Part shown: in pieces, positions 54,196-62,897 of the stretch
How the letters are laid out: each line of letters opens with the position of its first letter
Numbering within the stretch: position 1 is the first letter of the stretch
NCBI GenBank assembly: GCA_963678585.2
Contig: CAXXGA010000003.1
Span: 62,001 to 126,000 of the forward strand
Reading direction: 5' to 3'
Length of the DNA stretch: 64,000 nucleotides
DNA from: Breoghania sp963678585
GTDB taxonomy: Bacteria > Pseudomonadota > Alphaproteobacteria > Rhizobiales > Stappiaceae
The notes under the pieces: model-generated
What the model was told of the DNA's origin: nothing
Seen by the model: the letters and a program-made list of their open reading frames with translations, nothing else
The model's database searches: none
Translations under genes and position numbers: made by a program

Positions 54196-54762
54196 ATGAC
54201 AGACGACGTGCACAGTGAGCCGATTGTTGGAGATATCGCCGGCGCCCGCCTGTTGATTGTCGATGACGACAAGCCGTTTCTGCAACGGTTGGCGCGGGCG
54301 ATGGAAAAACGCGGTTTCGTGACCGAGGTTGCGGAAAGCGTTGAAGAAGCGCGCGCGAAAATCGTGGCCGAACCGCCCACCTTTGCGGTCGTCGACATGA
54401 GGCTCCAGGACGGTAACGGTCTTGATGTCATTGGTACGTTGCATGAGCACAAGCCCGAGGCACGTGCCATCATTCTCACCGGCTACGGCAATATCGCCAC
54501 GGCGGTGACAGCGGTGAAGCTCGGAGCGATCGACTATCTCGCCAAGCCCGCGGACGCGGACGACATTTTTGCCGCCCTGACCCGCAAGCTCGACGAAATG
54601 GCGGCCCCGCCGGAAAACCCGATGTCCGCCGATCGCGTGCGCTGGGAGCACATCCAGCGCGTCTACGAGCTTTGCGACCGCAATGTCTCGGAAACCGCAC
54701 GCCGGCTGAACATGCATCGCCGCACCCTTCAGCGCATTCTCGCCAAGCGCGCCCCGCGCTGA
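54196..54762 (+). CDS. regA: Response regulator RegA/ActR
   Basis: Global redox regulator of respiration, carbon and nitrogen fixation genes in alphaproteobacteria. 188 aa from the ATG at 54196, preceded by AGGAAG at 5 bases; the ATG at 54181 lacks a site. Receiver domain LLIVDDDKPFLQRLARAMEK with phospho-acceptor Asp 67 (VVDMRLQDGNGLDV) and LAKPAD. Then a short Pro linker and a Fis-type helix-turn-helix (NVSETARRLNMHRRTLQRIL). Sequence is of the very conserved RegA type. Confidence 0.97.
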   Translation: MTDDVHSEPIVGDIAGARLLIVDDDKPFLQRLARAMEKRGFVTEVAESVEEARAKIVAEPPTFAVVDMRLQDGNGLDVIGTLHEHKPEARAIILTGYGNIATAVTAVKLGAIDYLAKPADADDIFAALTRKLDEMAAPPENPMSADRVRWEHIQRVYELCDRNVSETARRLNMHRRTLQRILAKRAPR

Positions 54763-54910
54763 GCCCGACTGCGCACCGGGCCCCGGCCCGGCGACAGGTT
54801 CCCACATTCTTGCCGCCCCGCTGAACAACGGGCTGGGCGGACAGGGTTTTGCGCCCTGCATTTCCTTCCCGCCGCGCGTATCCCTTACGCCCCGAACAGC
54901 CCTATCCGCC

Positions 54911-54940
54911 CGGCATCTCCTTGTCCGGCATCTCCTTGTC
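54911..54940. repeat. 15-bp tandem repeat downstream of regA
   Basis: CGGCATCTCCTTGTC occurs twice head to tail, then a partial CCGGCAT. Lies in the 233 bp between regA and mmcB. No coding meaning seen. Confidence 0.8.
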
Positions 54941-54995
54941 CGCCCGGCATTTTCCCCTCCCGCCCTGACGCCCCGCGATGCGCCTTGCGCAAGGC

Positions 54996-55499
54996 TCACA
55001 CGCCGAAGCCGCTGCCGGCTTCCCCGCCGGTCATGGCGGGGTCCATCAGATCGTGCAGCCGGTTGGCGGCGAATTGCGCAAGCCGCAAGGTGACGGCCTT
55101 GCGTCGTGCGGCGGCAAGCGGATGAGCGGGGGCGGGGCGCAGGATATCCGCACCGAAACCGTCAGACATCATCAGCCCCGCCTCTTGCGGGAAAATCTCT
55201 TCCGGCACGTCCGGATGGGTAGCGAAGAAGAAACGATCGCACCATTCTCGGTAGTCGGGCCACTTGGCGTCGGCCCGGAAATCGGCAACGGAGGATTTCA
55301 CCTCCACAATCCAGATTTCCCCCTTCGCGCCCACCGCGATCAGATCCGCGCGCCGGCCCGACGGCAGGGTGACCTCGAACAGACAGGAAGCGCCCGAGCG
55401 CCGCATCAGCCGCGCAACGCCACGCCGCACCATCAACGCGGCTTCCGACTGCCGCCCATCGATCAGCCCGGCCTCGATGGCCTGTTCGAACGGGTTCAT
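54996..55499 (-). CDS. mmcB: MmcB-family DNA repair protein
   Basis: 167 aa nuclease-like protein related to Caulobacter MmcB, which acts with ImuB and DnaE2 in damage-induced mutagenesis. PD-(D/E)xK-like core: RADLIAVGAKGEIWIVEVKS supplies the Asp and ExK residues; FRADAKWPDYREWCDRFFFA and AGLMMSDGFGADIL follow. Convergent with regA, a frequent neighbourhood in Hyphomicrobiales. I found no alphaproteobacterial LexA box with the correct 7-base spacing near the start. Confidence 0.87.
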   Translation of the reverse strand: MNPFEQAIEAGLIDGRQSEAALMVRRGVARLMRRSGASCLFEVTLPSGRRADLIAVGAKGEIWIVEVKSSVADFRADAKWPDYREWCDRFFFATHPDVPEEIFPQEAGLMMSDGFGADILRPAPAHPLAAARRKAVTLRLAQFAANRLHDLMDPAMTGGEAGSGFGV

Positions 55500-55851
55500 G
55501 CTTTCTTGTCTCCAAAGACTGTCATTACTGACGTGTCGCCCGCTCGAATCAAGTCAATCGCGCCAACCTGCGTGCATATCGTGATACCGCATACCGGCAG
55601 TGGTTCTAACAGGGGCAAAAAAACACAATCAACCCTTTGTTAACGCTGCTTCAAACCACACGTATTTCTCCTCAGGAATATATCAGACAGCGATTTTATA
55701 TTTAACTTCATAATGATAGTACTTCAAAATGCGCGTTTTAAGGCAATTCGGCCTTGCTGACAAAACGGATTTTTAAAGTCTTCGGCCGTTAGATGCGAGC
55801 AGTGGCGAACAAGCCGTCAGAACAACACTCGAAAGCCGCGGACCGCACTAT
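55500..55851. other. AT-rich intergenic region between mmcB and the PAS protein gene
   Basis: 352 bp without gene. The stretch about 55610-55780 is distinctly AT-rich (for example TATATTTAACTTCATAATGA) and probably contains promoters of both divergent genes. I could not fix promoter hexamers with confidence. Confidence 0.4.
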
Positions 55852-57117
55852 ATGGTCGAAGCAACTCAGCGCAAAGCCAAGCAAGCCCCTCCTGTGGCGA
55901 ACAAGTCCCCCGCCACGTCCCCGGCGAGCGCGGACAAGCCACGCCCGATGGTCGCGGAAGCGGAGATGGAAACGCTTCTGTCGCTTCTGCGCGTGGCGAC
56001 GTGGACCTATGACCCGATCAAGAACACGGTCACCTGGCAACGGATCTTCGCGGAGACGGTCGGAGAGACGCGCCCCCAGACGACCGAACGTCTGGCCGAT
56101 GTGGTTGCCCGCTACAAGGAAGAAGACCGTCCGACCCTGCTTCGCCATTATGAATCGGCGCTGCGCGACGGCAATCACGGGCCGGTGCGTTTCACGGTGA
56201 TGAACCGGGCGGGCGTTGCGACCCACATCGAGAGCGCCGCAATCCGCACGGGGACGAAGTCCGGCACGCCGATGGTTCAGGGCGTCTTCCGCAATTGCGA
56301 GGACGACGTGGGCCGCGAAGTCGCCCTTCAGGATGCGCTGACCCTGCTGACGCGCCTGACGGCCATGTCGCCTTCCGCGATCATGCTGCTCGACGGGACG
56401 GGCCTGATCCGCTCCGCCAACCCGGAGTTCCTGCGCGTCTTCGGCATATCGGACGAGCGCATGCTGGTGGCGCGCCATATCCGCGCCTCCGCAAGCCTTC
56501 TCGGCAAGCCCTTCGTCTCGACGATTTCGGCGCTGCTCGACAACAACAAGGAAGTCATGAAGGCCGAGCAGCGTTTCCAGCTGGCCGACAATTCCATGAT
56601 CGACATGAAGTTCCGCTGCCAGCGTTTCGGCGTGGACGATTCCGGTTACGGGCTGTTGTTTGCCGGCGAGGTGACCGATCCGGGCTGGGTCGATATGGGC
56701 ATGGTCTTCGACAAGCTGCCGACGCCCTCCATGGCGATCTCCACACCGGACAACGTCATCATGGCGGCCAACGCGGCGGCCCTGCGCATGTTCGGACTGC
56801 GCCGGGAGCACGTGGGTAACGACACGATCACCCAGATTCTGATGCGCTCGGAGGATCTGAGCCAGATCCAGAGCGACATCGCCGTCGAAGGCGGAGAGGA
56901 CGGGCTGACCTGCCCGGTTCGCAACCTGCAGGGCGGCGCGGCCAACTACCAGATCAAGGCCACCCGGTTCTCCGAGGACGGGCGCGCTTTCATGGTGCTG
57001 GAATTTCACGACGCCAAGGCGAGCGGGGCAAGCAAGGGGCAGAGCAAGGCCCCTGCGCGTGCCAAGGGCAAGAGCAAGGGATTGCTCAGCCGCGTCGTGG
57101 ATCACCTCGACTTCTGA
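55852..57117 (+). CDS. Multi-PAS-domain protein without output domain
   Basis: 421 aa soluble protein. After a Lys/Pro-rich N-terminus, the sequence reads as PAS-like repeats: about residues 45-150 (LLRVATWTYDPIKNTVTWQR ... GVFRNCEDD), 165-280 (SPSAIMLLDGTGLIRSANPE ... LLFAGEVTD), and 290-395 (LPTPSMAISTPDNVIMAANA ... FMVLEFHD). No kinase, GGDEF or methyl-accepting region follows; the tail is Lys/Ser-rich (AKGKSKGLLSR). Perhaps an adaptor or sensor working through partners. The ATG at 55852 fits; an upstream ribosome binding site is weak. Confidence 0.7.
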   Translation: MVEATQRKAKQAPPVANKSPATSPASADKPRPMVAEAEMETLLSLLRVATWTYDPIKNTVTWQRIFAETVGETRPQTTERLADVVARYKEEDRPTLLRHYESALRDGNHGPVRFTVMNRAGVATHIESAAIRTGTKSGTPMVQGVFRNCEDDVGREVALQDALTLLTRLTAMSPSAIMLLDGTGLIRSANPEFLRVFGISDERMLVARHIRASASLLGKPFVSTISALLDNNKEVMKAEQRFQLADNSMIDMKFRCQRFGVDDSGYGLLFAGEVTDPGWVDMGMVFDKLPTPSMAISTPDNVIMAANAAALRMFGLRREHVGNDTITQILMRSEDLSQIQSDIAVEGGEDGLTCPVRNLQGGAANYQIKATRFSEDGRAFMVLEFHDAKASGASKGQSKAPARAKGKSKGLLSRVVDHLDF

Positions 57118-57333
57118 TCGGGCCATCCCCGCGACAGCTTTCGTGACGCCGGTCGCCCGGCGATCTGCCGCGCGCGCATTCGCGGAGCGCACACGGATCG
57201 CGTGCCGATGCGGTCTTTGGGGGACATCCGGTACACGGCATGGCGGATCGCACGCCTATTCGGTTGCCTGCGGCTTCGCGATAAGCTATGCAACGCCTGT
57301 TCCGGCGCTGGCCATGCCCAAACGGCCTTGCAA

Positions 57334-57410
<77 letters not shown>

Positions 57411-57611
57411 TTCTTGCCCAGCACATTCCCACCAACAGTCTCGGATCGCATGAGACTGCACCGGACCTTCCGATCATCTGTGGACGCATTCACGAGATTT
57501 ACCCCGAACGCTCCATGTCCGTACGACCGTGCCGGTGAGACCCAACACGAACCTGACATCACACTCGTCCGGCGCAACGGGGCCCTGTTGCCTGTGGGTC
57601 GTTACGAACCT

Positions 57612-58184
57612 TCACCGGCCGCCCGAATTCCGCATGCGTATCTTGCCAGGGCGTTTTTGCGCGGCTGGCACGTATGCCTTGCGGGCACAATCGCGGCAAT
57701 AGACCTCTCCGGCCTGCGTCGGTGCCCCGCAAAAGCGAAAACTCGGCAGGCGCGGATCGCCTATGGGCCAGCGGCACGTGTTTGGCCCCAGCTCCGCCAG
57801 GGTGAGGTGCCGGACCATCTCGATGACGTCGGCCGAGGCGGCCTGATCTTCCGGCTCTGGCTCATAGCATGGCTTTTCACTGAGTTCCGCGCGGGCCTCC
57901 ATGGCAGGAGCCAGAGCTGCGCGTGAACGCGACCGACGCTGGGTGAGAGAACCTTCTGCGGATGCTTTTCCGCCCCCACACCGTCCACGCCCCGACGAGC
58001 CGGGCTCCCTCACGGCAGTCACCTTGCGACCCGACAGACCCAGCCGATGAACCTTTCCGATTACGGCATTGCGCGAAACGCCGCCAAGCTCCGCCGCAAT
58101 CTGACTGGCGCTCAACCCACCGGCCCACAACACCTTGAGCTGCGCCACACGCTCATCACTCCATTGGGCACTTGTCTTCAACAT
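57612..58184 (-). CDS. gcrA: GcrA-family cell-cycle regulator
   Basis: Sigma-70 cofactor that in Caulobacter reads CcrM-methylated GANTC promoters. 190 aa from the ATG at 58184. N-terminal DNA-binding domain WSDERVAQLKVLWAGGLSAS and IAAELGGVSRNAVIGKVHRL; long Ser/Arg/Ala linker; C-terminal sigma-binding domain with conserved CRWPIGDPRLPSFRFCG and YCRDCARKAYVP. The start differs from the common MSWTDERV by a few residues, and the linker is unusually basic. It could be the sole GcrA or a paralogue; not decidable here. Divergent from folE across a Zur-like palindrome. Confidence 0.9.
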   Translation of the reverse strand: MLKTSAQWSDERVAQLKVLWAGGLSASQIAAELGGVSRNAVIGKVHRLGLSGRKVTAVREPGSSGRGRCGGGKASAEGSLTQRRSRSRAALAPAMEARAELSEKPCYEPEPEDQAASADVIEMVRHLTLAELGPNTCRWPIGDPRLPSFRFCGAPTQAGEVYCRDCARKAYVPAAQKRPGKIRMRNSGGR

Positions 58185-58251
58185 CAATATCCATTTCCGC
58201 GCATAAGCCGCGCTCTCGTGAGGAAGCGCTTGCACTTCTGTCGAGCTAGAT

Positions 58252-58271
58252 TGTTATGTTATAACATCACA
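58252..58271. promoter_or_regulatory. Zur-like operator between gcrA and folE
   Basis: 20 bp palindrome with one mismatched pair, TGTTATGTTA/TAACATCACA. Shares 16 of 18 core bases with the site at 60415-60435. Lies 163 bp before folE and 68 bp before gcrA. Confidence 0.65.
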
Positions 58272-58433
58272 TCTCATTAGGCCCTTTGACCTCCTCCCTC
58301 AAGCTCAGCGGCATGATCCGAAGCCCGCTATCCCCCGCCAAACGTGCGAACCGGACCGCCACCATGCGTTTTCATCGCTGCGAGCGACCAAAACAGATCC
58401 CACAACGTTCCTGAATCCGGAGATTGACATCCG

Positions 58434-59072
58434 ATGACCATTGCCGAATCCCCGCCTCCCGCGTTGCCCACAGACAAGCATTTCCGGAAACGCCCGACAC
58501 GTGCGGAGGCGGAAGCCGCTGCCCGCCTTCTGATCGAGTGGGCTGGTGACGATCCGGACCGCGAGGGCCTGCGCGACACGCCGGCGCGGATGGTGCGCGC
58601 TTACGAAGAGTACTTTGCGGGTTACAGAGAGGACCCCATAGAGCTGCTGACGCGGACCTTCGAGGAAACGGACGGTTATGACGACATGATCGTGCTGAGA
58701 AACCTGCGCCTGGAATCGCATTGCGAACATCACATCGTACCGATCATCGGCAAGGTTCATGTCGCCTACCTGCCGGACAGTCGGGTCGTCGGGATCAGCA
58801 AGCTTGCCCGTGTTGTAGAGACCTATGCGAAGCGCCTCCAGATCCAGGAAACACTCACCTCCCAGATTGCGCAGACCATCGCTCAGGTTCTCAAGCCGCG
58901 CGGCGTTGCCGTCGTCGTGGAGGCCGCGCATATGTGCATGACAACCCGCGGAATCCGCAAACCCGGGGTCACCATGATCACCCGCCGTTTGCTCGGCGAA
59001 TTCCGCTCCGACGTTCAGCTTCGCAACGAGTTCCTGTCGTCGCTTTCGGCACCACAGGAACGTTTCGGCTGA
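58434..59072 (+). CDS. folE: GTP cyclohydrolase I (zinc-dependent, FolE)
   Basis: First step of tetrahydrofolate synthesis: GTP to dihydroneopterin triphosphate. 212 aa. Zinc ligands are visible: Cys 97 and His 100 in SHCEHHIVP, and Cys 168 in HMCMTTRG. GISKLARVVETYAKRLQIQE and MITRRLLGEF complete the family signature. This is the metal-dependent IA type, not FolE2. It is next to a COG0523 chaperone and a Zur-like box, which suggests regulation by zinc status. Followed by a terminator. Confidence 0.96.
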   Translation: MTIAESPPPALPTDKHFRKRPTRAEAEAAARLLIEWAGDDPDREGLRDTPARMVRAYEEYFAGYREDPIELLTRTFEETDGYDDMIVLRNLRLESHCEHHIVPIIGKVHVAYLPDSRVVGISKLARVVETYAKRLQIQETLTSQIAQTIAQVLKPRGVAVVVEAAHMCMTTRGIRKPGVTMITRRLLGEFRSDVQLRNEFLSSLSAPQERFG

Positions 59073-59103
59073 GGCATTTTTCAGGTTACGCTAGCGACAG
59101 ATG

Positions 59104-59130
59104 ACGGGGAGGCGGTCAGCCTCCCCGTTT
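59104..59130 (+). terminator. Terminator of folE
   Basis: Perfect 10 bp stem ACGGGGAGGC/GCCTCCCCGT with GGTCA loop and TTT. 31 bp after the folE stop. Confidence 0.7.
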
Positions 59131-59162
59131 CATGATCAAAAACCCGGCCCCATTCCCGGCAG

Positions 59163-60401
59163 TCAGGCAGCCTGTCCGCCGCGCACCCAGCGCGGGAATG
59201 GGTCCGCCAGGTGCCTGTACATGTTCGGCTCGAAGCGGTCGGCGTCATCCGCATCCACGAGGCAACGCTCCAGCATCGCCTCGATGCGGGGCCGGTTCAT
59301 TTCCCTGAAGATGCCGATGAACACGATCTCCTGCCGCCGGTCGCCGTAGACGGGATCGAAAAGCTTCAGGACCCGCTCCTGGCTTTGCTCATCCTCGGGC
59401 CAGAGCGTGCGGGGCACGGCGGCCCACCAGAAGCCGAGCGGCTTCGTCACCGCCTGTGCGCCCGCCAGACTGAATTCGCCCACCCAGGGCGCCCGCGTCG
59501 CCAGCCAGAAATGGCCCTTGGCGCGAATGACGCCGGGAAGCGGCGTCTGTAGGAATTCGTTGAACTTCTCGGGCACCAGCGGACGGCGCGCGCGCCACAC
59601 GAAGCTGGTGATGCCATATTCCATGTCTTCCGGCACATGGTCGGCGAAGCCGTATAGCTCCTTGAACCACATCGGATGCTCGTGGGCGCGGGCGAAATCG
59701 AACAGGCCGGTGTCGAAGAGATCGTCGGCGGACACCTTGCCGTAGTCGGTCTCGATCACGCGGGCGTCGGCGTTGAGGGCGTGAACGATGGAGCGGGCCG
59801 CATCGAGCTGAGACGGCGTGGCGTCGGAGACCTTGTTCAGGACGACAATATCCGCGAACTCTATCTGTTCGACCAGCAGATCGACCAGCGAGCGGGTATC
59901 GTCCGCGCCGTTGGTTTCGCCCCGCTCGGAGAGAAAATCGGCCGATCCGTAATCCTGAAGAAGGTGCATCGTGTCGACCACGGTCACCATCGCATCGAGA
60001 CGCGAGATGTCGGATAGGCTCTGGCCGTCGTCGTTGCGATACTCGAAGGTGGCGGCAACCGGCAGGGGCTCCGACACGCCGGTGCTCTCGATCAGCAGGT
60101 AATCGAAACGGCCCTCTTCGGCCAGCCGACGCACCTCGATGAGCAGATCGTCGCGCAAGGTGCAGCAGATGCAGCCATTGTGCAGTTCAACCAGCTTTTC
60201 CTCCGAACGGTTCAAAACCGTCTCCTCGCGCACGAGATCGGCGTCGATATTCACTTCGCTCATGTCGTTGACGATGACCGCCACACGGCGCCCCTCGCGG
60301 TTGTTGAGGATGTGGTTGAGGAGCGTGGTCTTGCCCGCACCCAGAAAGCCGGAAAGCACGGTTACGGGCAGGCGGGTGTCGTTCGGTCCAGACTGCAGCA
60401 T
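59163..60401 (-). CDS. COG0523-family GTPase, putative zinc chaperone (ZigA-like)
   Basis: G3E-family metallochaperone, 412 aa. Walker A GFLGAGKT at residues 18-25, metal-binding CxCC (CICC) at 77-80, base-recognition VVLNKVSD. A CobW C-terminal domain with WPEDEQSQERVLKLFDPVYG is followed by PRIEAMLERCLVDADD. I place the start at 60401 (MLQSGPNDTRLP) because the alternative, 11 codons upstream, would translate the Zur-like palindrome (MLCYNIT). Relatives under Zur control supply zinc to key enzymes in deficiency. Convergent with folE. Confidence 0.9.
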   Translation of the reverse strand: MLQSGPNDTRLPVTVLSGFLGAGKTTLLNHILNNREGRRVAVIVNDMSEVNIDADLVREETVLNRSEEKLVELHNGCICCTLRDDLLIEVRRLAEEGRFDYLLIESTGVSEPLPVAATFEYRNDDGQSLSDISRLDAMVTVVDTMHLLQDYGSADFLSERGETNGADDTRSLVDLLVEQIEFADIVVLNKVSDATPSQLDAARSIVHALNADARVIETDYGKVSADDLFDTGLFDFARAHEHPMWFKELYGFADHVPEDMEYGITSFVWRARRPLVPEKFNEFLQTPLPGVIRAKGHFWLATRAPWVGEFSLAGAQAVTKPLGFWWAAVPRTLWPEDEQSQERVLKLFDPVYGDRRQEIVFIGIFREMNRPRIEAMLERCLVDADDADRFEPNMYRHLADPFPRWVRGGQAA

Positions 60402-60414
60402 AATCTCACTATAC

Positions 60415-60435
60415 GTAATGTTATAACATAACATT
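60415..60435. promoter_or_regulatory. Zur-like operator upstream of the COG0523 gene
   Basis: Perfect 19 bp palindrome AATGTTAT-AAC-ATAACATT (60417-60435), 16 bases before the chaperone start, well placed to block transcription. Confidence 0.75.
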
Positions 60436-60567
60436 CATTAGAAGCACGATGCTGCGCCTGTCAAGGCCCGCGGCGTCGGCCACACGCTCCGCAATACCAC
60501 GCCGCCCGGAAAACCCGATGCCGGAACAGGCCGGCGAGACAAATCGCCTAAGGTCGCGCGCGTGGAA

Positions 60568-60600
60568 ACGAAAAGGGCCGCGCAATCGCTGCGCGGCCCT
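60568..60600 (-). terminator. Terminator of the cyanate operon
   Basis: Perfect 11 bp stem AGGGCCGCGCA/TGCGCGGCCCT with 5-base loop, followed on the minus strand by TTTCGTTTCC; 31 bp after cynS. Confidence 0.85.
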
Positions 60601-60631
60601 CGTTTGCTTTGCGAAATTTTCGCGGCCGGTC

Positions 60632-61096
60632 TTACCAGGAATTGTAGCTCAGGTACTTGCCGGACATTTCCACCTTAACGCGGTCGCCCTTGGGATGGGG
60701 GACACGGCTGACGTTCAGGTCGAAGTCGATGGCCGACATGATACCGTCGCCGAATTCCTCGTGGATCAACGCCTTGAGCGTCGCACCGTAGACACCCACG
60801 ACCTCATAGAAGCGGTAGATGCAGGGGTCGGTCGGCACCGTCTGGTCCCAGACCTTGGTCGGGCTCTCGACAAGCACCTCGATCACCTCCTGCGGGAGAC
60901 CGAGAACCTGCACCAGCGCCTTGGCCTTTTCCTCCGGCATGGCGTTCATGCCGACGCAGGCCGAATGCGTCCAGACCGCGGACATGGAGATCTTGTCCGC
61001 AATCTCTTCCCAGGTCATGCCGGACTTCTTCTTCGCGGCCAGAATGATCAGAGCAACGTCGTCCTTGGACAACATCTGGGGAATTTCAATCGTCAT
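60632..61096 (-). CDS. cynS: Cyanate hydratase (cyanase)
   Basis: Decomposes cyanate with bicarbonate to ammonia and CO2. 154 aa, the standard size. Catalytic residues Arg 95 and Glu 98 (YRFYEVV) and Ser 121 (GIMSAIDF) are present; N-terminal helix-turn-helix-like domain MTWEEIADKISMSAVWTHSA. Last gene of the importer operon, 21 bp after the ATPase gene. Confidence 0.97.
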   Translation of the reverse strand: MTIEIPQMLSKDDVALIILAAKKKSGMTWEEIADKISMSAVWTHSACVGMNAMPEEKAKALVQVLGLPQEVIEVLVESPTKVWDQTVPTDPCIYRFYEVVGVYGATLKALIHEEFGDGIMSAIDFDLNVSRVPHPKGDRVKVEMSGKYLSYNSW

Positions 61097-61117
61097 GATG
61101 GTGTCTTTCCTTCCTTG

Positions 61118-62050
61118 TTATTCGTTCACCGCACGCAGCTTCGGGTTGTCCTTCCGCTCCTCGGCCCCCGTTTCCGCGGCATCAGCGTCCGCCGCCACTT
61201 CCTTGCCGTCGAAGCGGACGGGCTGCGGCTTGTTGAAGCCCTCTTCCACCTTCTGTCCGGCAAGCTCGCGGGAGCGGGTGGCGAGGAAATGGATCAGGTG
61301 ATTGCGGATCGCGTAGTAGTGCGGGTGCTCGATGATCTCTTCGCGCTTGCGCGGTCGCGGGATGGTGATCTCCACGGATTCCGCAACGCGCGCATAAGGA
61401 CCGTTGGTCATCAGGAGGATGCGGTCGGCCAGCAGGATCGCCTCGTCGACGTCATGGGTGATCATGAAGACGGTCTGCTCCGTGCCGCCCCAGATCTTCA
61501 AAAGCTCGTCCTGAATGGTGCCGCGGGTCAGCGCATCGAGCGCGCCGAAGGGCTCGTCCAGAAGGAGCAGCTTGGGGTGGTTGGCGAAGGCGCGTGCGAT
61601 GGAGACGCGCTGGCGCATGCCGCCGGAAAGTTGCGAGGGCTTGCGGTGGATGGCGTCGCCTTCCAGCCCCACCATGGCGAGGAACTTCGTGGAGTGTTCC
61701 ACCACCTGCGCCTTCGACCAGTCGGGGTGGCGGGCGGCGACGCCGAAGGTGACGTTCTTCAGCGCCGAGAGCCAGGGCATCAGCGAATAGTTCTGGAACA
61801 CCACGCCGCGGTCGAGGCTCGGGCCGGAGACCTCCTTGCCATCCATGACCACGCCACCGGACGTGGGCTCGGCGAGCCCTGCGAGGATGTTCATGATCGT
61901 GGACTTGCCACAGCCGGAATGGCCGAGAATGCAGACGAATTCGCCCTTCTCGATGCCGAATGTGACGTCCTCGAAGACCGTCAGCTCCTCGCTCTTGCCG
62001 GTGACAAAGCGCTGGGTGAGGTTTTCGATGGACAGGAATGAATGGGCCAT
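61118..62050 (-). CDS. cynD: Nitrate/cyanate-type ABC transporter ATPase
   Basis: Cytoplasmic ATPase of the importer, 310 aa from the ATG at 62050, with GAGGTTC just upstream. Walker A GHSGCGKSTIMNIL, Q-loop GVVFQNYSLMPWLS, signature LSGGMRQRVSIARAF, Walker B LLLLDEPFGALDAL, switch His MITHDVDEAIL. The C-terminal 60 residues, rich in Lys, Glu and Ala, resemble NrtD/CmpD extension stubs. 10 bp after the permease gene. Confidence 0.93.
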   Translation of the reverse strand: MAHSFLSIENLTQRFVTGKSEELTVFEDVTFGIEKGEFVCILGHSGCGKSTIMNILAGLAEPTSGGVVMDGKEVSGPSLDRGVVFQNYSLMPWLSALKNVTFGVAARHPDWSKAQVVEHSTKFLAMVGLEGDAIHRKPSQLSGGMRQRVSIARAFANHPKLLLLDEPFGALDALTRGTIQDELLKIWGGTEQTVFMITHDVDEAILLADRILLMTNGPYARVAESVEITIPRPRKREEIIEHPHYYAIRNHLIHFLATRSRELAGQKVEEGFNKPQPVRFDGKEVAADADAAETGAEERKDNPKLRAVNE

Positions 62051-62060
62051 TTTGAACCTC

Positions 62061-62894
62061 CTATTCGGCGTAGGCGACGGCGCGCTGAAGCATGCCGAAG
62101 GCGGCGTCCAGCGCCATGCCGACCACACCGATCACCAGGATGGAGAAGATCACCGAGGTGAGATCCAGATTGTTCCACTCGTTCCAGACGTAGTAGCCGA
62201 TGCCGGTCCCGCCCACGAGCATCTCCGCCGCCACGATCACGAGCCATGCAATGCCGATGGAAATCCGCATGCCGGTGATGATGGTGGGGGCAGCCGCGGG
62301 GAGGATCACGGTGAGCGCCGTGCGGAACGATCCAAGCTCATGGGTGCGCGCCACATTCACCCAGTCCTGCCTGACGCCCGCAACGCCGAAGGCGGTGTTG
62401 ATGAGCATGGGCCAGATGGAACAGATGAAGATGACGAAGACCGCAGACGCGTTGGAATCCTGGATGATGAATAGCGCCAGCGGCATCCAGGCGAGCGGCG
62501 AGATGGGCCTCAGCACCTGAATGAACGGATTGAGCGCCTTGTGGGCGACCGGGCTCATGCCGATGAGGAACCCGACCGGGATGGCGATGAGGGCGGCGAG
62601 GAAATAGCCGGAGAGAACCCGGTAAAGCGACCACGCCACCTGAATGCCGATGCCCTTGTCGTTGGGCCCGGCGTCGTAGAACGGGTTGGAGAGCTGCTCC
62701 CACGCCTTGTGAAGCACCTGACTGGGAGGCGGAACGCCCGCCTTGGGCGCGCCGCCGCCGGTCAGGCGCTCGTATTCGGTCAGCTCCGATGCCGCCTTCT
62801 GAGCCGGGATCGCGGCCTCCCACACGAGGAGGCCGGCAATCAGGATGATGAAGGAGAGCAGCAGTGCGCGCTGGTTCGTCGTCAGGCGGTCCAT
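62061..62894 (-). CDS. cynB: Nitrate/cyanate-type ABC transporter permease
   Basis: 277 aa inner-membrane subunit of the NrtB/CynB/SsuC type. Six hydrophobic segments; PPPSQVLHKAWEQLSNPFYD, VLSGYFLAALIAIPVGFLIG, VLRPISPLAWMPLALFII and IGIAWLVIVAAEMLVGGTG with the expected EAA loop region ARTHELGSFRTALTVILPAA between. 3 bp after the binding-protein gene. Confidence 0.93.
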   Translation of the reverse strand: MDRLTTNQRALLLSFIILIAGLLVWEAAIPAQKAASELTEYERLTGGGAPKAGVPPPSQVLHKAWEQLSNPFYDAGPNDKGIGIQVAWSLYRVLSGYFLAALIAIPVGFLIGMSPVAHKALNPFIQVLRPISPLAWMPLALFIIQDSNASAVFVIFICSIWPMLINTAFGVAGVRQDWVNVARTHELGSFRTALTVILPAAAPTIITGMRISIGIAWLVIVAAEMLVGGTGIGYYVWNEWNNLDLTSVIFSILVIGVVGMALDAAFGMLQRAVAYAE

Positions 62895-62897
62895 GGA

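Noticed and set aside
55483..55496. LexA-like GTTC direct repeat at the mmcB start
   Set aside because: Spacing is 6, not the 7 bases needed for the alphaproteobacterial SOS box, and it lies inside the coding sequence.
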